A stretch of 64,000 nt of DNA, taken from contig NZ_CP093384.1 of assembly GCF_022655055.1 (NCBI RefSeq), forward strand, positions 1,116,001 through 1,180,000, read 5' to 3'. Made by a program: the position numbers and the translations under genes. This DNA comes from Vagococcus sp. CY52-2 (GTDB lineage Bacteria > Bacillota > Bacilli > Lactobacillales > Vagococcaceae). Of this stretch, positions 19,723 through 27,722 are shown one piece after another. The notes beneath the pieces are model-generated. The model was not told the origin of the DNA. It saw only the letters and a list, made by a program, of their open reading frames with translations, and did not search any database. Each line of letters opens with the position of its first letter. The first letter of the stretch is position 1.

Positions 19723-20436
19723 ATGATGTTAAAATACGAAAAAATTGCATTATTAATTGAGGAATCAATTGTTGAAAATAACTTAAACCATGGTAGTAGG
19801 TTACCAAACTTTAAAGAATTGATAGAGACTTATCACGTCAGTAAAAGTACTATTGTTAAAGCATTGGATTTATTAGAAAAACGAGGAATTATCTACCAAA
19901 TACAAGGTAGTGGTGTATTTGTTAGGAGAAAAAAAAGAAAAGGTTATATTAATTTCAGTGAAAATCAAGGATTTACAGCTGATTTAGGTGAATTTGATAT
20001 TACGTCTAAAGTATTAGAACTTAGTGAATTAATTCCACCATTAGAAGTTAGGGAGCATTTAAGTTTAGATGATAAAGAGAATGTCTATTATGTTAAAAGA
20101 ATACGATATATTAATTCTCAAGTTCTCTGTATAGAAGAATCCTATTACAATAAAGCGATCATCCCTTACTTAAATGTTGAAATAGCAGAGCATTCTATTT
20201 TTGATTACTGTAAAACAGCTTTGAAATTGAATATTAGCTTCTCTGATAAATATATCCATGTCATAAAATTAAATAAAGATGAAAGTGACTTATTAGAATT
20301 AAATGAGGGGGATCCAGGATTATTAATTGATGAGTTATTTTACTTATCATCTGGAGAGGCTTTTGATTTTTCTAAAACAATCTACCATTATGTTAATTCT
20401 CAATTCTTTTTACAAAGTACAAAAATATATTCATAA
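19723..20436 (+). CDS. GntR-family regulator with UTRA domain, probable repressor of the bgl operon
   Basis: 237 residues. The N-terminal winged helix (about 1-70; SRLPNFKELIETYHVSKSTIVKALDLLEKRGIIYQIQGSGVFV region) is followed by a UTRA effector domain (about 85-230; YYVKRIRYINSQ...IEESYYN, LLIDELFY, FDFSKTIYHY). UTRA domains bind sugar phosphates or similar ligands. It is divergent from bglP, with an 18-bp palindrome in the 143-bp shared region. RBS GAGGGAA precedes two consecutive ATG codons. Confidence 0.88.
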   Translation: MMLKYEKIALLIEESIVENNLNHGSRLPNFKELIETYHVSKSTIVKALDLLEKRGIIYQIQGSGVFVRRKKRKGYINFSENQGFTADLGEFDITSKVLELSELIPPLEVREHLSLDDKENVYYVKRIRYINSQVLCIEESYYNKAIIPYLNVEIAEHSIFDYCKTALKLNISFSDKYIHVIKLNKDESDLLELNEGDPGLLIDELFYLSSGEAFDFSKTIYHYVNSQFFLQSTKIYS

Positions 20437-20440
20437 AATA

Positions 20441-20476
20441 AAAAATAACCTTAACTTTTTAGCCAAGGTTATTTTT
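20441..20476. terminator. Bidirectional terminator between the GntR and YaiI genes
   Basis: 12-bp stem AAAAATAACCTT (20441-20452) / 20465-20476. It overlaps the last codons of the minus-strand gene. Confidence 0.8.
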
Positions 20477-20914
20477 TATCTTAATAATATCCAATATTTT
20501 CCCAATAAATATCTCTTTATCTTTTTGGGTAAATGCTTTAGGACCTTTTGTTTTCTTTCCTGCCTTACGCATTTGACTACCTATAAAACGTTGATTAAGT
20601 AACGTATCAATCGTGCGTGTTGTATACTCTTGTCCGCTATGATGAAATACTCGCACTGGTTTTGTTAGTAAAAGAGAAGCCAAACCATAATCTTGAGTAA
20701 TAATAATATCATGATCCTCTACTTCTTTTACGATACGATAATCAGCACTGTCACTTCCTTTATCTACGTAAATAAACTCAATAAAGTCTGGATAAATTTT
20801 ATTTGTGTAGTGATCAATACTTGTCACGATAACAACAGGAATTTGATACGTTTCTCCTAATTGGATCACTTCATTTTTTACCGGAGACCCATCCCCATCA
20901 ATGACAAAACGCAT
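20459..20914 (-). CDS. YaiI/YqxD family protein (UPF0178)
   Basis: 151 residues matching UPF0178: N-terminal FVIDGDGSPVKNEVI, central VDKGSDSADYRIV and ITQDYGLASLL (Asp-rich PIN-like pattern), and C-terminal RKAGKKTKGPKAFTQKD. The pattern of conserved acidic residues suggests a PIN-like nuclease fold, but the function is not established. It is 22 bp downstream of the DUF1456 gene, so probably co-transcribed. RBS TAGGAGGTG is strong. Confidence 0.88.
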   Translation of the reverse strand: MRFVIDGDGSPVKNEVIQLGETYQIPVVIVTSIDHYTNKIYPDFIEFIYVDKGSDSADYRIVKEVEDHDIIITQDYGLASLLLTKPVRVFHHSGQEYTTRTIDTLLNQRFIGSQMRKAGKKTKGPKAFTQKDKEIFIGKILDIIKIKNNLG

Positions 20915-20936
20915 AAGTCACCTCCTAAAATAATCA

Positions 20937-21401
20937 TTATCTATAATCAGTCATTAAGCCTTTTAAAAAATGTCTTGTGTAGTTGTCTCCACATACTTTG
21001 TAATTTCGATGTCCTTCTTTTCTTAAAAAAGCACTTAATTCACTTTTAGAAACACTTGCCCCTGCCTCATCTAAATAATGAAGCATATCATCAGTTGTAA
21101 GAGATAATGCAATTTTTATTTTCTTTAAAAAAACATTATTTGCGTTTCCTTCATGCAATTCATAGACTACCTGGTCATCATCTTTTTTCCCACGCTGTGA
21201 AATAATCATGCCATTTAAAAATCTCTCAAACATTTCATCTTCTAACATATTTTCATACAAGTCGTCATCAATTTTATTTAACATTGATAAATACTCTTCT
21301 TTTGTAACAGTCACGCCACCTAAAGAAAAAAGCTCGACCATATCATTATCTTTAATATCAAGTGCGTATCTTAAACGCGTTAACCGATCATTGTTATTCA
21401 T
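20937..21401 (-). CDS. DUF1456 (YehS-like) protein
   Basis: About 154 residues from ATG 21401 (RBS AGAGG 5-6 bp upstream). It has two repeats of the same fold: NNDRLTRLRYALDIKDNDMVELFSLGGVTVTKEE and NVFLKKIKIALSLTTDDMLHYLDEAGASVSKSEL, which is the DUF1456 duplication. The C terminus NYKVCGDNYTRHFLKGL is also typical. Function unknown. It is the first gene of a pair with the YaiI gene. Confidence 0.87.
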   Translation of the reverse strand: MNNNDRLTRLRYALDIKDNDMVELFSLGGVTVTKEEYLSMLNKIDDDLYENMLEDEMFERFLNGMIISQRGKKDDDQVVYELHEGNANNVFLKKIKIALSLTTDDMLHYLDEAGASVSKSELSAFLRKEGHRNYKVCGDNYTRHFLKGLMTDYR

Positions 21402-21461
21402 ACCATACCTCTTTTTATGTAATAGAACCATTATAACATAGCCAATTCATTTATGAGCAGC

Positions 21462-21490
21462 AAAAAAAATAGGCCTAACCCTATTTTTTT
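21462..21490 (-). terminator. Terminator of the CmpB-type membrane gene
   Basis: 11-bp stem AAAAAAATAGG (21463-21473) / 21480-21490, with a T-run on the minus strand, overlapping the gene's stop. Confidence 0.75.
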
Positions 21491-22194
21491 AATTTTAAAT
21501 TCGGATAGTTTTTAAGCAAACGATTTAGATTGTGATGTTTTAATTTTAGTGGTTTATTTTTCAAGTCTTGTAAAACTTTCAATCTATTATGGTCTGATTC
21601 TTTATTTTCAAATAAGTGTTTTAAACGATATTCTTTAATACCAGCATTTTCCTTATCACTCGTATCAATTGATGAAGCAACTTCTTTTTTGGTAGTCGCT
21701 GTAAAAATTAATGTTGAGATAACATCTACCGTAAATAAAACAAATAAAATAATGGGACCAATATTGTTAGTGGCATTTATAAAGTTTGTAATGCCATCTT
21801 GTATGACTGGATTAATCACTTTAATTAGGAATAAACATCCCACTCCCCAGAACATTGAGACTGGGACAGCTACTCGTCCTTCAATATTAAAGGGAACATT
21901 TTTATAATCCCACAATGACATATTAAATAATTTTTCTAGTAACCAACTTGTTATAAATTCAATAATAGTCACAATCACAACAGAATTAAAATAAAGATTT
22001 AAAAGTGTACCTGATTTGTCTGGGACAAGTAATAAAACAGCTGTCACACCAAACCCATAAACAGGACAATATGGGCCTAATAAGAAGCCTCGATATACAA
22101 AATGTCGCGCTTTTAACGAACAATAAACACTTTCCCACAGCCATCCTACAATGGAATAGGTTATAAATGTCATAAAGATATTTTCCACTATCAT
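21481..22194 (-). CDS. Putative membrane protein, CmpB/PF06541 family
   Basis: 237 residues with about five membrane segments. The N-terminal motif YSIVGWLWESVYCSLKARHFVYRGFLLGPYCPVYGFG and the later LLEKLFNMSLWDYKNVPFNIEGRVAVPVSMFWGVG are the family hallmarks. It is labelled an ABC-transporter type IV component in databases, though no ATPase partner lies nearby and a transport role is unproven. The C-terminal cytoplasmic tail is basic. The start at 22194 has AGGGGAGATGAT upstream. Confidence 0.8.
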   Translation of the reverse strand: MIVENIFMTFITYSIVGWLWESVYCSLKARHFVYRGFLLGPYCPVYGFGVTAVLLLVPDKSGTLLNLYFNSVVIVTIIEFITSWLLEKLFNMSLWDYKNVPFNIEGRVAVPVSMFWGVGCLFLIKVINPVIQDGITNFINATNNIGPIILFVLFTVDVISTLIFTATTKKEVASSIDTSDKENAGIKEYRLKHLFENKESDHNRLKVLQDLKNKPLKLKHHNLNRLLKNYPNLKLKK

Positions 22195-22308
22195 CTCCCC
22201 TTTTTGTATACATTATATGTCTATGTTATAATCAATTAACTACATTCTACCATGATGATAGAATAAATGCTTTTATTAATAGAATTTAACATAGAAAGAA
22301 GACTTATT

Positions 22309-22677
22309 ATGACATTTTTTGGGAATATTATTTGGTTTATTTTTGGAGGATTTATTGGGGGCTTTTCATGGCTTTTAACCGGTTGTATTTGGTGTATAAC
22401 CATTATTGGCATCCCTATCGGCCTCCAATGTTTTAAAATAGCTGGACTTTCCTTTTGGCCTTTTGATAAGAAAGTTATCTATATAGGCAGTGGTCTATCC
22501 ATTGTTGTCGATATCTTTTGGTTACTTATTTCCGGAGTTCCTTTAGCTATGATGCATGCTATAAGTGGCATTCTTCTCTGCATTACTATTATCGGAATTC
22601 CTTTTGGTAAACAATCATTTAAATTAGCCAGACTAGCCTTGATGCCTTTTGGTGCACAAGTTGTTTATAAAAGATAA
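22309..22677 (+). CDS. yccF: YccF family inner-membrane protein
   Basis: About 122 residues from ATG 22309 (RBS GAAAGAAGA). Two copies of the YccF half are visible: NIIWFIFGGFIGGFSWLLTGCIWCITIIGIPIGLQCFKIAGLSFWPF and AISGILLCITIIGIPFGKQSFKLARLALMPFG. Four membrane segments are predicted. Function unknown. The gene stands alone, followed by a structured 230-bp region before the next operon. Confidence 0.88.
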   Translation: MTFFGNIIWFIFGGFIGGFSWLLTGCIWCITIIGIPIGLQCFKIAGLSFWPFDKKVIYIGSGLSIVVDIFWLLISGVPLAMMHAISGILLCITIIGIPFGKQSFKLARLALMPFGAQVVYKR

Positions 22678-22750
22678 CAACTATCTGCTATAACATTTAC
22701 TCTTAATGATTACTTCTATGAACAACATACCTGCTACATGCAATCCTTGA

Positions 22751-22817
22751 AGTTGGATTTGCTAAACTACATTAGTTTAGTCGGCTATTAAAATGCCATG
22801 AGAATTTAAGTCCAACT
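22751..22817 (+). ncRNA. Candidate structured RNA: closed multi-stem fold in the yccF 3' region
   Basis: A 10-bp outer stem (22751-22760 / 22808-22817, one G-U) encloses a 7-bp hairpin CTAAACT-ACATT-AGTTTAG (22762-22780) and a short GGC...GCC stem (22783-22797), which looks like a three-way junction. A further stem (22835-22844 / 22851-22860) and a strong terminator follow. It matches no riboswitch class I know. It may be a regulatory RNA, a 3' UTR element or chance. Confidence 0.3.
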
Positions 22818-22875
22818 GAAAACAAAGAATGATAGTTAAAAAACTAAACCGTTTTTTAATATTTTTGGTAAAAAG

Positions 22876-22919
22876 CACAAGCTTTATGTTAGATTATCTT
22901 ACATAAAGCTTGTGTTTTT
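22876..22919 (+). terminator. Strong terminator upstream of the amino-acid ABC operon
   Basis: A perfect 14-bp stem CACAAGCTTTATGT (22876-22889) / 22901-22914, 11-nt loop, then TTTTT. It ends the yccF transcript, or attenuates the following operon if that is transcribed from further upstream. Confidence 0.85.
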
Positions 22920-22939
22920 CTATTTTTTTAAACTATAAT
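22910..22939 (+). promoter_or_regulatory. Probable promoter of the amino-acid ABC operon
   Basis: A perfect -10 TATAAT (22934-22939) with a weak -35 TTGTGT (22910-22915), 18-bp spacing. It lies right after the terminator stem and about 30 bp before the start codon. Confidence 0.45.
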
Positions 22940-22969
22940 GAAAAAAACAGAAAAAAAAGGAGAACCTTC

Positions 22970-24415
22970 ATGAAAAATAAATATTCTTTATTTTCATTCA
23001 TTGCTTTATTAACTTCAATAATTATCCTAGCTTTCGGAGTTAACGTAAAAGCAGAAGAAAAAACTTATACAATTGGGACTGACTTAACGTTTGCTCCTTT
23101 TGAGTATCAAAACTCTAGTGGAACTTACATAGGAATTGATGTTGATTTAATAAATGCTATCGCAAAAGATCAAGGATTTAAAGTAGATTTAAAACCTCTA
23201 GGATTTGATAGTGCGGTACAAGCTGTTCAATCGAAACAAGTCGATGGTATGGTAGCTGGTATGAGTATCACAGACGAGAGAAAAAAATCATTTGATTTCT
23301 CAGATCCTTATTTTGACAGTGGCATTTCAATGGCTGTTAAAAAAGGAAATACCTCTATCAAACGTTATGATGATTTAAAAGGAAAGACGGTCGCTGCAAA
23401 AGTGGGTACTGAAAGTGCTGCTTTCTTAGAAAAAAACCAAAAAAAATATGGCTACACGATTAAAAATTTTGATGATGCTACCGGACTTTATAAATCACTA
23501 GAAAACGGTGAAACAGTCGCAATTTTTGATGATTATCCTGTTCTTGGATATGCCATTACAAATGGGCAAGCATTAGAATTAGTTGGCGAAAAAGAAACAG
23601 GTAGTGCTTATGGATTCGCTGTTAAAAAAGGACAAAATCAAGAATTATTAGAAAAATTCAATACAGGTTTAAAAAATCTAAAAACGTCTGGTGAGTACGA
23701 TAAAATTATCAACAAATACATTTCATCAGGTAAAGATACAAGTACTGAAGAAACTGCAGTAGATGAAACAAGTTTTGCTGGCATGATTAAAAATAACTGG
23801 AAAAGCTTATTAAACGGATTATGGATGACCATTAAATTAACTTTAATCTCATTTATTTTAGCTTTAATTATTGGGATTATTATTGGATTATTTAGTGTCT
23901 CTCCTTCTAAAGCACTCCGAATCATTGCAACAATCTACGTGGATATTATTCGTGGTATCCCATTGATGGTACTAGCTTTCTTTATTTACTTTGGTATGCC
24001 AGGTATACTAGGTTTTAATATTCCTGTCTTTTTAGCTGGTATCATTACCTTAACTCTTAACTCCAGTGCTTATCTATCTGAAATTGTCCGAGGAGGTATT
24101 AATGCCGTACCTGTCGGTCAAATGGAAGCCTCTCGAAGTCTAGGGCTTTCTTACCACCGTGCAATGCAAAAAATTATCCTACCACAAGCAATTAAAATTA
24201 TGATTCCATCATTTGTTAATCAATTTGTTATTTCTTTAAAAGATACCACAATTTTATCTGCCATTGGATTAATCGAATTATTACAAGCTGGAAAGATTAT
24301 CGTAGCAAGGAATTTACAAAGTACAATGGTTTACTTTACTATCGCATTGATTTATTTGATTTTGATTACAGCATTAACAAAATTAGCAAAAGTTTTAGAA
24401 AAGAAGGTGAACTAA
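22970..24415 (+). CDS. Amino-acid ABC transporter, fused substrate-binding protein and permease
   Basis: 481 residues from ATG 22970 (RBS AAAAGGAG). Signal peptide/anchor about 1-27, then a type II periplasmic-binding domain (about 30-260; GTDLTFAPFEY, GMVAGMSITDERKKSFDFSDPYF, GTESAAFLEK) and a permease domain (about 270-481; NSSAYLSEIVRGGINAVPVGQMEASRSLGLS, the EAA loop). Such fusions are common in Lactobacillales and import polar amino acids such as glutamine, glutamate or arginine; the exact substrate cannot be told. The stop codon abuts the TTG start of the ATPase gene. Confidence 0.9.
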   Translation: MKNKYSLFSFIALLTSIIILAFGVNVKAEEKTYTIGTDLTFAPFEYQNSSGTYIGIDVDLINAIAKDQGFKVDLKPLGFDSAVQAVQSKQVDGMVAGMSITDERKKSFDFSDPYFDSGISMAVKKGNTSIKRYDDLKGKTVAAKVGTESAAFLEKNQKKYGYTIKNFDDATGLYKSLENGETVAIFDDYPVLGYAITNGQALELVGEKETGSAYGFAVKKGQNQELLEKFNTGLKNLKTSGEYDKIINKYISSGKDTSTEETAVDETSFAGMIKNNWKSLLNGLWMTIKLTLISFILALIIGIIIGLFSVSPSKALRIIATIYVDIIRGIPLMVLAFFIYFGMPGILGFNIPVFLAGIITLTLNSSAYLSEIVRGGINAVPVGQMEASRSLGLSYHRAMQKIILPQAIKIMIPSFVNQFVISLKDTTILSAIGLIELLQAGKIIVARNLQSTMVYFTIALIYLILITALTKLAKVLEKKVN

Positions 24416-25153
24416 TTGGCTGAAAAAATATTAGTTGAGCATTTAGTAAAAAAATATGATGAACACACTGTATTAAACGATATTAATGTTTCTATCAAAA
24501 AAGGCGATGTGGTCTGTATCATTGGCCCATCAGGTTCTGGGAAAAGCACATTTCTTCGTTGCTTAAATCAATTAGAAGAAATTACGAGTGGAAATATTAT
24601 TGTTGACGGTACAAATCTAACGGATAAAAATACTAATATCAATAAAGTCCGTCAACATATTGGGATGGTTTTCCAACACTTTAATCTTTTTCCTCATTTA
24701 ACTATTTTAGAAAATATAACATTAGCTCCTGTTGACCTAGGTAAATTATCTAAAGCTGAAGCAAATGAAAAAGCAATTAGTTTACTTGAATCAGTTGGCT
24801 TAGCTGATAAAAAAGATAGCTACCCAGATTCTTTATCAGGAGGACAAAAACAGCGTGTCGCCATTGCCAGAGCATTAGCCATGAATCCAGATATTATGCT
24901 CTTTGATGAGCCAACCTCAGCACTTGACCCTGAAATGGTAGGAGATGTGCTAAATGTTATGAAAGATTTAGCTGAGCAAGGTATGACAATGGTAATTGTC
25001 ACTCATGAGATGGGATTTGCTAAAGAAGTGGCAAATCGTGTGATGTTTATTGATGGGGGTAATTTCTTAGAGGATGGTTCACCTGAACAAGTCTTTGAAA
25101 ATCCTCAACATGACCGTACAAAAGACTTCTTAAATAAAGTATTAAACATATAA
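24416..25153 (+). CDS. Amino-acid ABC transporter ATP-binding protein (GlnQ-like)
   Basis: 245 residues: Walker [11 protein letters not shown]-loop [14 protein letters not shown], signature [15 protein letters not shown], Walker [15 protein letters not shown] and the H-loop VTHEMGFA. It energises the SBP-permease fusion encoded immediately upstream. The start is a TTG directly after the upstream TAA, with AAGGTG 7-8 bp before it, indicating translational coupling. Confidence 0.93.
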   Translation: MAEKILVEHLVKKYDEHTVLNDINVSIKKGDVVCIIGPSGSGKSTFLRCLNQLEEITSGNIIVDGTNLTDKNTNINKVRQHIGMVFQHFNLFPHLTILENITLAPVDLGKLSKAEANEKAISLLESVGLADKKDSYPDSLSGGQKQRVAIARALAMNPDIMLFDEPTSALDPEMVGDVLNVMKDLAEQGMTMVIVTHEMGFAKEVANRVMFIDGGNFLEDGSPEQVFENPQHDRTKDFLNKVLNI

Positions 25154-25154
25154 T

Positions 25155-25203
25155 AAAAAGGAATGACAGTAAGGTGATAAACCTTGTGTCATTCCTTTTT
25201 TAT
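25155..25203. terminator. Bidirectional terminator between the ABC operon and topB
   Basis: 14-bp stem AAAAAGGAATGACA (25155-25168) / 25187-25200, with an inner AAGGT/ACCTT extension, T-runs on both strands. Confidence 0.9.
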
Positions 25204-27287
25204 TAGTCTTCTTTCATTGCTGCTTTTAAAGCTGCCGCAAGTGGGCTTTCCATCTCTTCTGCTTGATTATATTTTTTAATCAATTTTCGCTCTTCATGTT
25301 TCGAGATTTTTTTCTTACCTTTTGAGCCACTTTGCATTTTTTCTGTGTATTGACAGCCACCGCACTTGAAATATGAACCATTTTTATTTTCTAATATCAT
25401 CATTTTCTTTTTACATTGCGGGCAACGCTTATTGGATACTTTTGGATCTTTACGTCGTTTGTAATGACAAGTCTCACTGCTACATACATAGATTTTGCCA
25501 TCTCTTGTATTCTTTTCTTTTAATTGGCTACCACAATCAGGACAAGTTTTATTGGTTAATGAATGATCGACATACTTTTCTTCACTCATTTTAATTTCTT
25601 TAACTAAACGAGTGGTTTCTTTTTCAATGTCTTTAATAAAAGATTGATGTTTTAATTGGCCATTCGCTATTTTTTCTAAAGATAGTTCCCATTTTTGTGT
25701 TAACTCTGGCGTTACAAGGGATGGATTAACCAACTGTAATAATTGTTTTCCTTTTGCTGTGACGACTAAGCGATGAGTTTGGCGTTCAATTAAATCTGAA
25801 CTAATTAATTTTTCAATAATTTCGGCACGTGTTGCAGGTGTTCCTAAATTATGTTTTTCCATCTTTCCAAGCAACGTTCCCTCTGATAATGGGTTTGGTG
25901 GAGTTGTCAGTTGTTTATTAATCTTATAAACAGCTTTGATTGCCGTTCCTTTTTTAAAGACAACCGATTGTTTGGTTGTTTGTTCAACTTGTTTCCACCC
26001 CGTTTCAAGAACACGTTGTTGTTTAAAAACAAAGATTGATTGGTCTACTTTAGCTGTAATCGTTTCAATTGATACTTTATATGGCGGTAAAAATAAGCCT
26101 AAGAAACGGTCCACAATCATGCGATAGATTTTCATTTCATCATTATCTAATTTTTCAAGTCGAGCTGATTGTTCAGTTGGAATCAAACCATGATGATCGG
26201 TCACTTTTGCATTTTGGAATACGTTTTGCTGTTTTACTACTGCTCCATCTTTAACCAAACGTTTTACTAGTTCTGGTGACATTTGTGTCACTGCAATCAA
26301 ACGTTCTTTCATCGTTGATTTCATATCAGTCGTTAAATGTTTTGAATCTGTTCTTGGATAAGTAACCACTTTATGAGTTTCATAAAGTCGTTGAATAATC
26401 GATAACGTTTTTTTAGCAGAATATTGGTAACGTTGATTTGCTTCACGCTGAATTTCTGTTAAATCATAAGGAAGTGGTGCATACTCTGTTTTTTCATTCA
26501 CTTGAATCTCTTCAACCATTAACGATTTTCCATCAAATGATGCGACTAAATCTTCTAATGCTTGTCTCTCTTTATACTGTCTAGGATTTTTTAATTGCAA
26601 ATGTCCTACCACACCATCATATTCAGCATCTAGCGTAAAATAGGTTTCCGGTCTAAATTTCTCAATGACTTCTTCTTGTTGTCTAACCATCGCAAGAGTC
26701 GGTGTTTGAACACGTCCTGCTGATAAACTATCTTTGTATTTTACAGTTAACGCTCGTGTCACATTTAACCCAACCAACCAATCAGCCTCGGCACGAGCCA
26801 CAGCTGAGTAGTATAAATTGTCATACTCTTTACTCGGTCTTAATTGTTTAAATCCTTGTTTAATGGCTTTATCTGTTTGAGAAGAAATCCATAAACGCTT
26901 CACTGGCTTTTTGAACTTGACATATTGTAAAATCCAGCGTGCAACTAGCTCTCCTTCTCGTCCTGCATCAGTTGCGATAATGGCTTCAGATACATCTTTG
27001 CGATTAGCTAATTGACTAATAGCTTTTAATTGCGGACGTGTTTTAGGTAGTGGTTTTATCCCTACTCGTTCAGGAATCATTGGTAAGGTATTCATGTTCC
27101 ACTCTGCCCAGTCTTTGTTATAATCTTCAGGCATTTTTAAGCCAAGTAAATGACCTAAAGCCCAAGTTACGATATATCTATCTCCCTCGATATAATTTTT
27201 AGTTTTCTTGGTTGCCCCTAGCACTTTGGCTAAATCTCTGGCAACACTTGGTTTTTCTGCTATTACCAGTTGCTTCATCTGAGTCAT
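25203..27287 (-). CDS. topB: DNA topoisomerase III (type IA)
   Basis: 694 residues. TOPRIM domain (about 5-150; VIAEKPSVARDLA, ATDAGREGELVARW), the SAGRVQTPTLA motif, and the active-site tyrosine in TYPRTDS. The C-terminal domain has three Cys-rich zinc-finger-like segments (CPDCGSQLK...CSSETCHYKRRKD, RCPQCKKKM...CGGCQYTEK). It decatenates and relaxes single-stranded-containing DNA. The start is ambiguous: ATG 27287 has AGGAG only 3 bp away, while the in-frame ATG at 27278, giving the usual MKQLVIAEKPS N terminus, has 12-bp spacing. It overlaps the upstream DUF1033 gene by up to 89 bp. Confidence 0.93.
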   Translation of the reverse strand: MTQMKQLVIAEKPSVARDLAKVLGATKKTKNYIEGDRYIVTWALGHLLGLKMPEDYNKDWAEWNMNTLPMIPERVGIKPLPKTRPQLKAISQLANRKDVSEAIIATDAGREGELVARWILQYVKFKKPVKRLWISSQTDKAIKQGFKQLRPSKEYDNLYYSAVARAEADWLVGLNVTRALTVKYKDSLSAGRVQTPTLAMVRQQEEVIEKFRPETYFTLDAEYDGVVGHLQLKNPRQYKERQALEDLVASFDGKSLMVEEIQVNEKTEYAPLPYDLTEIQREANQRYQYSAKKTLSIIQRLYETHKVVTYPRTDSKHLTTDMKSTMKERLIAVTQMSPELVKRLVKDGAVVKQQNVFQNAKVTDHHGLIPTEQSARLEKLDNDEMKIYRMIVDRFLGLFLPPYKVSIETITAKVDQSIFVFKQQRVLETGWKQVEQTTKQSVVFKKGTAIKAVYKINKQLTTPPNPLSEGTLLGKMEKHNLGTPATRAEIIEKLISSDLIERQTHRLVVTAKGKQLLQLVNPSLVTPELTQKWELSLEKIANGQLKHQSFIKDIEKETTRLVKEIKMSEEKYVDHSLTNKTCPDCGSQLKEKNTRDGKIYVCSSETCHYKRRKDPKVSNKRCPQCKKKMMILENKNGSYFKCGGCQYTEKMQSGSKGKKKISKHEERKLIKKYNQAEEMESPLAAALKAAMKED

Positions 27288-27585
27288 TATCTCCTAAATC
27301 TAATTTTTTGTACTCACTTACCAGCATTAATCCTCTGTATGCTTGTAAATCTTCATCACAGTCTTCACAATATACGTATTCTTCATCGTTCCAAAAAGCG
27401 ACTAAATAAGGATCTTTGCATTTTACTTCTTCGTAGTCTTGTTTTAATTGATCATATTGTTTCATAAATGCTTTTTCCGCATCATGAAATTTATCAAAAG
27501 CCTCTTCTGATTTTATATTTTTTTCCCATTCTTCAAAAAACCACCAAGGTTCATCTTCACTATAAGTCTGAATAACTTGATACAT
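27199..27585 (-). CDS. DUF1033 family protein with extended C-terminal tail overlapping topB
   Basis: 128 residues. The body (about 1-95) matches DUF1033: MYQVIQTYSEDEPWWFFEEWEK, DPYLVAFWNDEEYVYCEDCDEDLQAYRGLML. The CxxC pair in the last motif could bind metal. The tail after about residue 95 (SEYKKLDLGDNDSDEATGN...) is longer than I expect for the family and is encoded in a different frame of the first 89 bp of topB. Function unknown. The genes are translationally linked by the overlap. The start has AGGTAG upstream. Confidence 0.82.
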   Translation of the reverse strand: MYQVIQTYSEDEPWWFFEEWEKNIKSEEAFDKFHDAEKAFMKQYDQLKQDYEEVKCKDPYLVAFWNDEEYVYCEDCDEDLQAYRGLMLVSEYKKLDLGDNDSDEATGNSRKTKCCQRFSQSARGNQEN

Positions 27586-27675
27586 CTACCTGTCCACCCT
27601 TCTTTTACACTTTACTTATAGACTATGTGAAAATGTCCAAATTGACAAATCTTACGACTTATCTATTTTATCGTG

Positions 27676-27714
27676 TTAAAAAAAAAGAAACAAGTTATCA
27701 CTCGTTTCTTTTTA
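27676..27714 (-). terminator. Terminator of mgtA
   Basis: 14-bp stem (27683-27696 / 27701-27714, one G-U on the minus strand), 4-nt loop, long T-run, 9 bp after the mgtA stop. Confidence 0.88.
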
Positions 27715-27722
27715 AATTTCTA

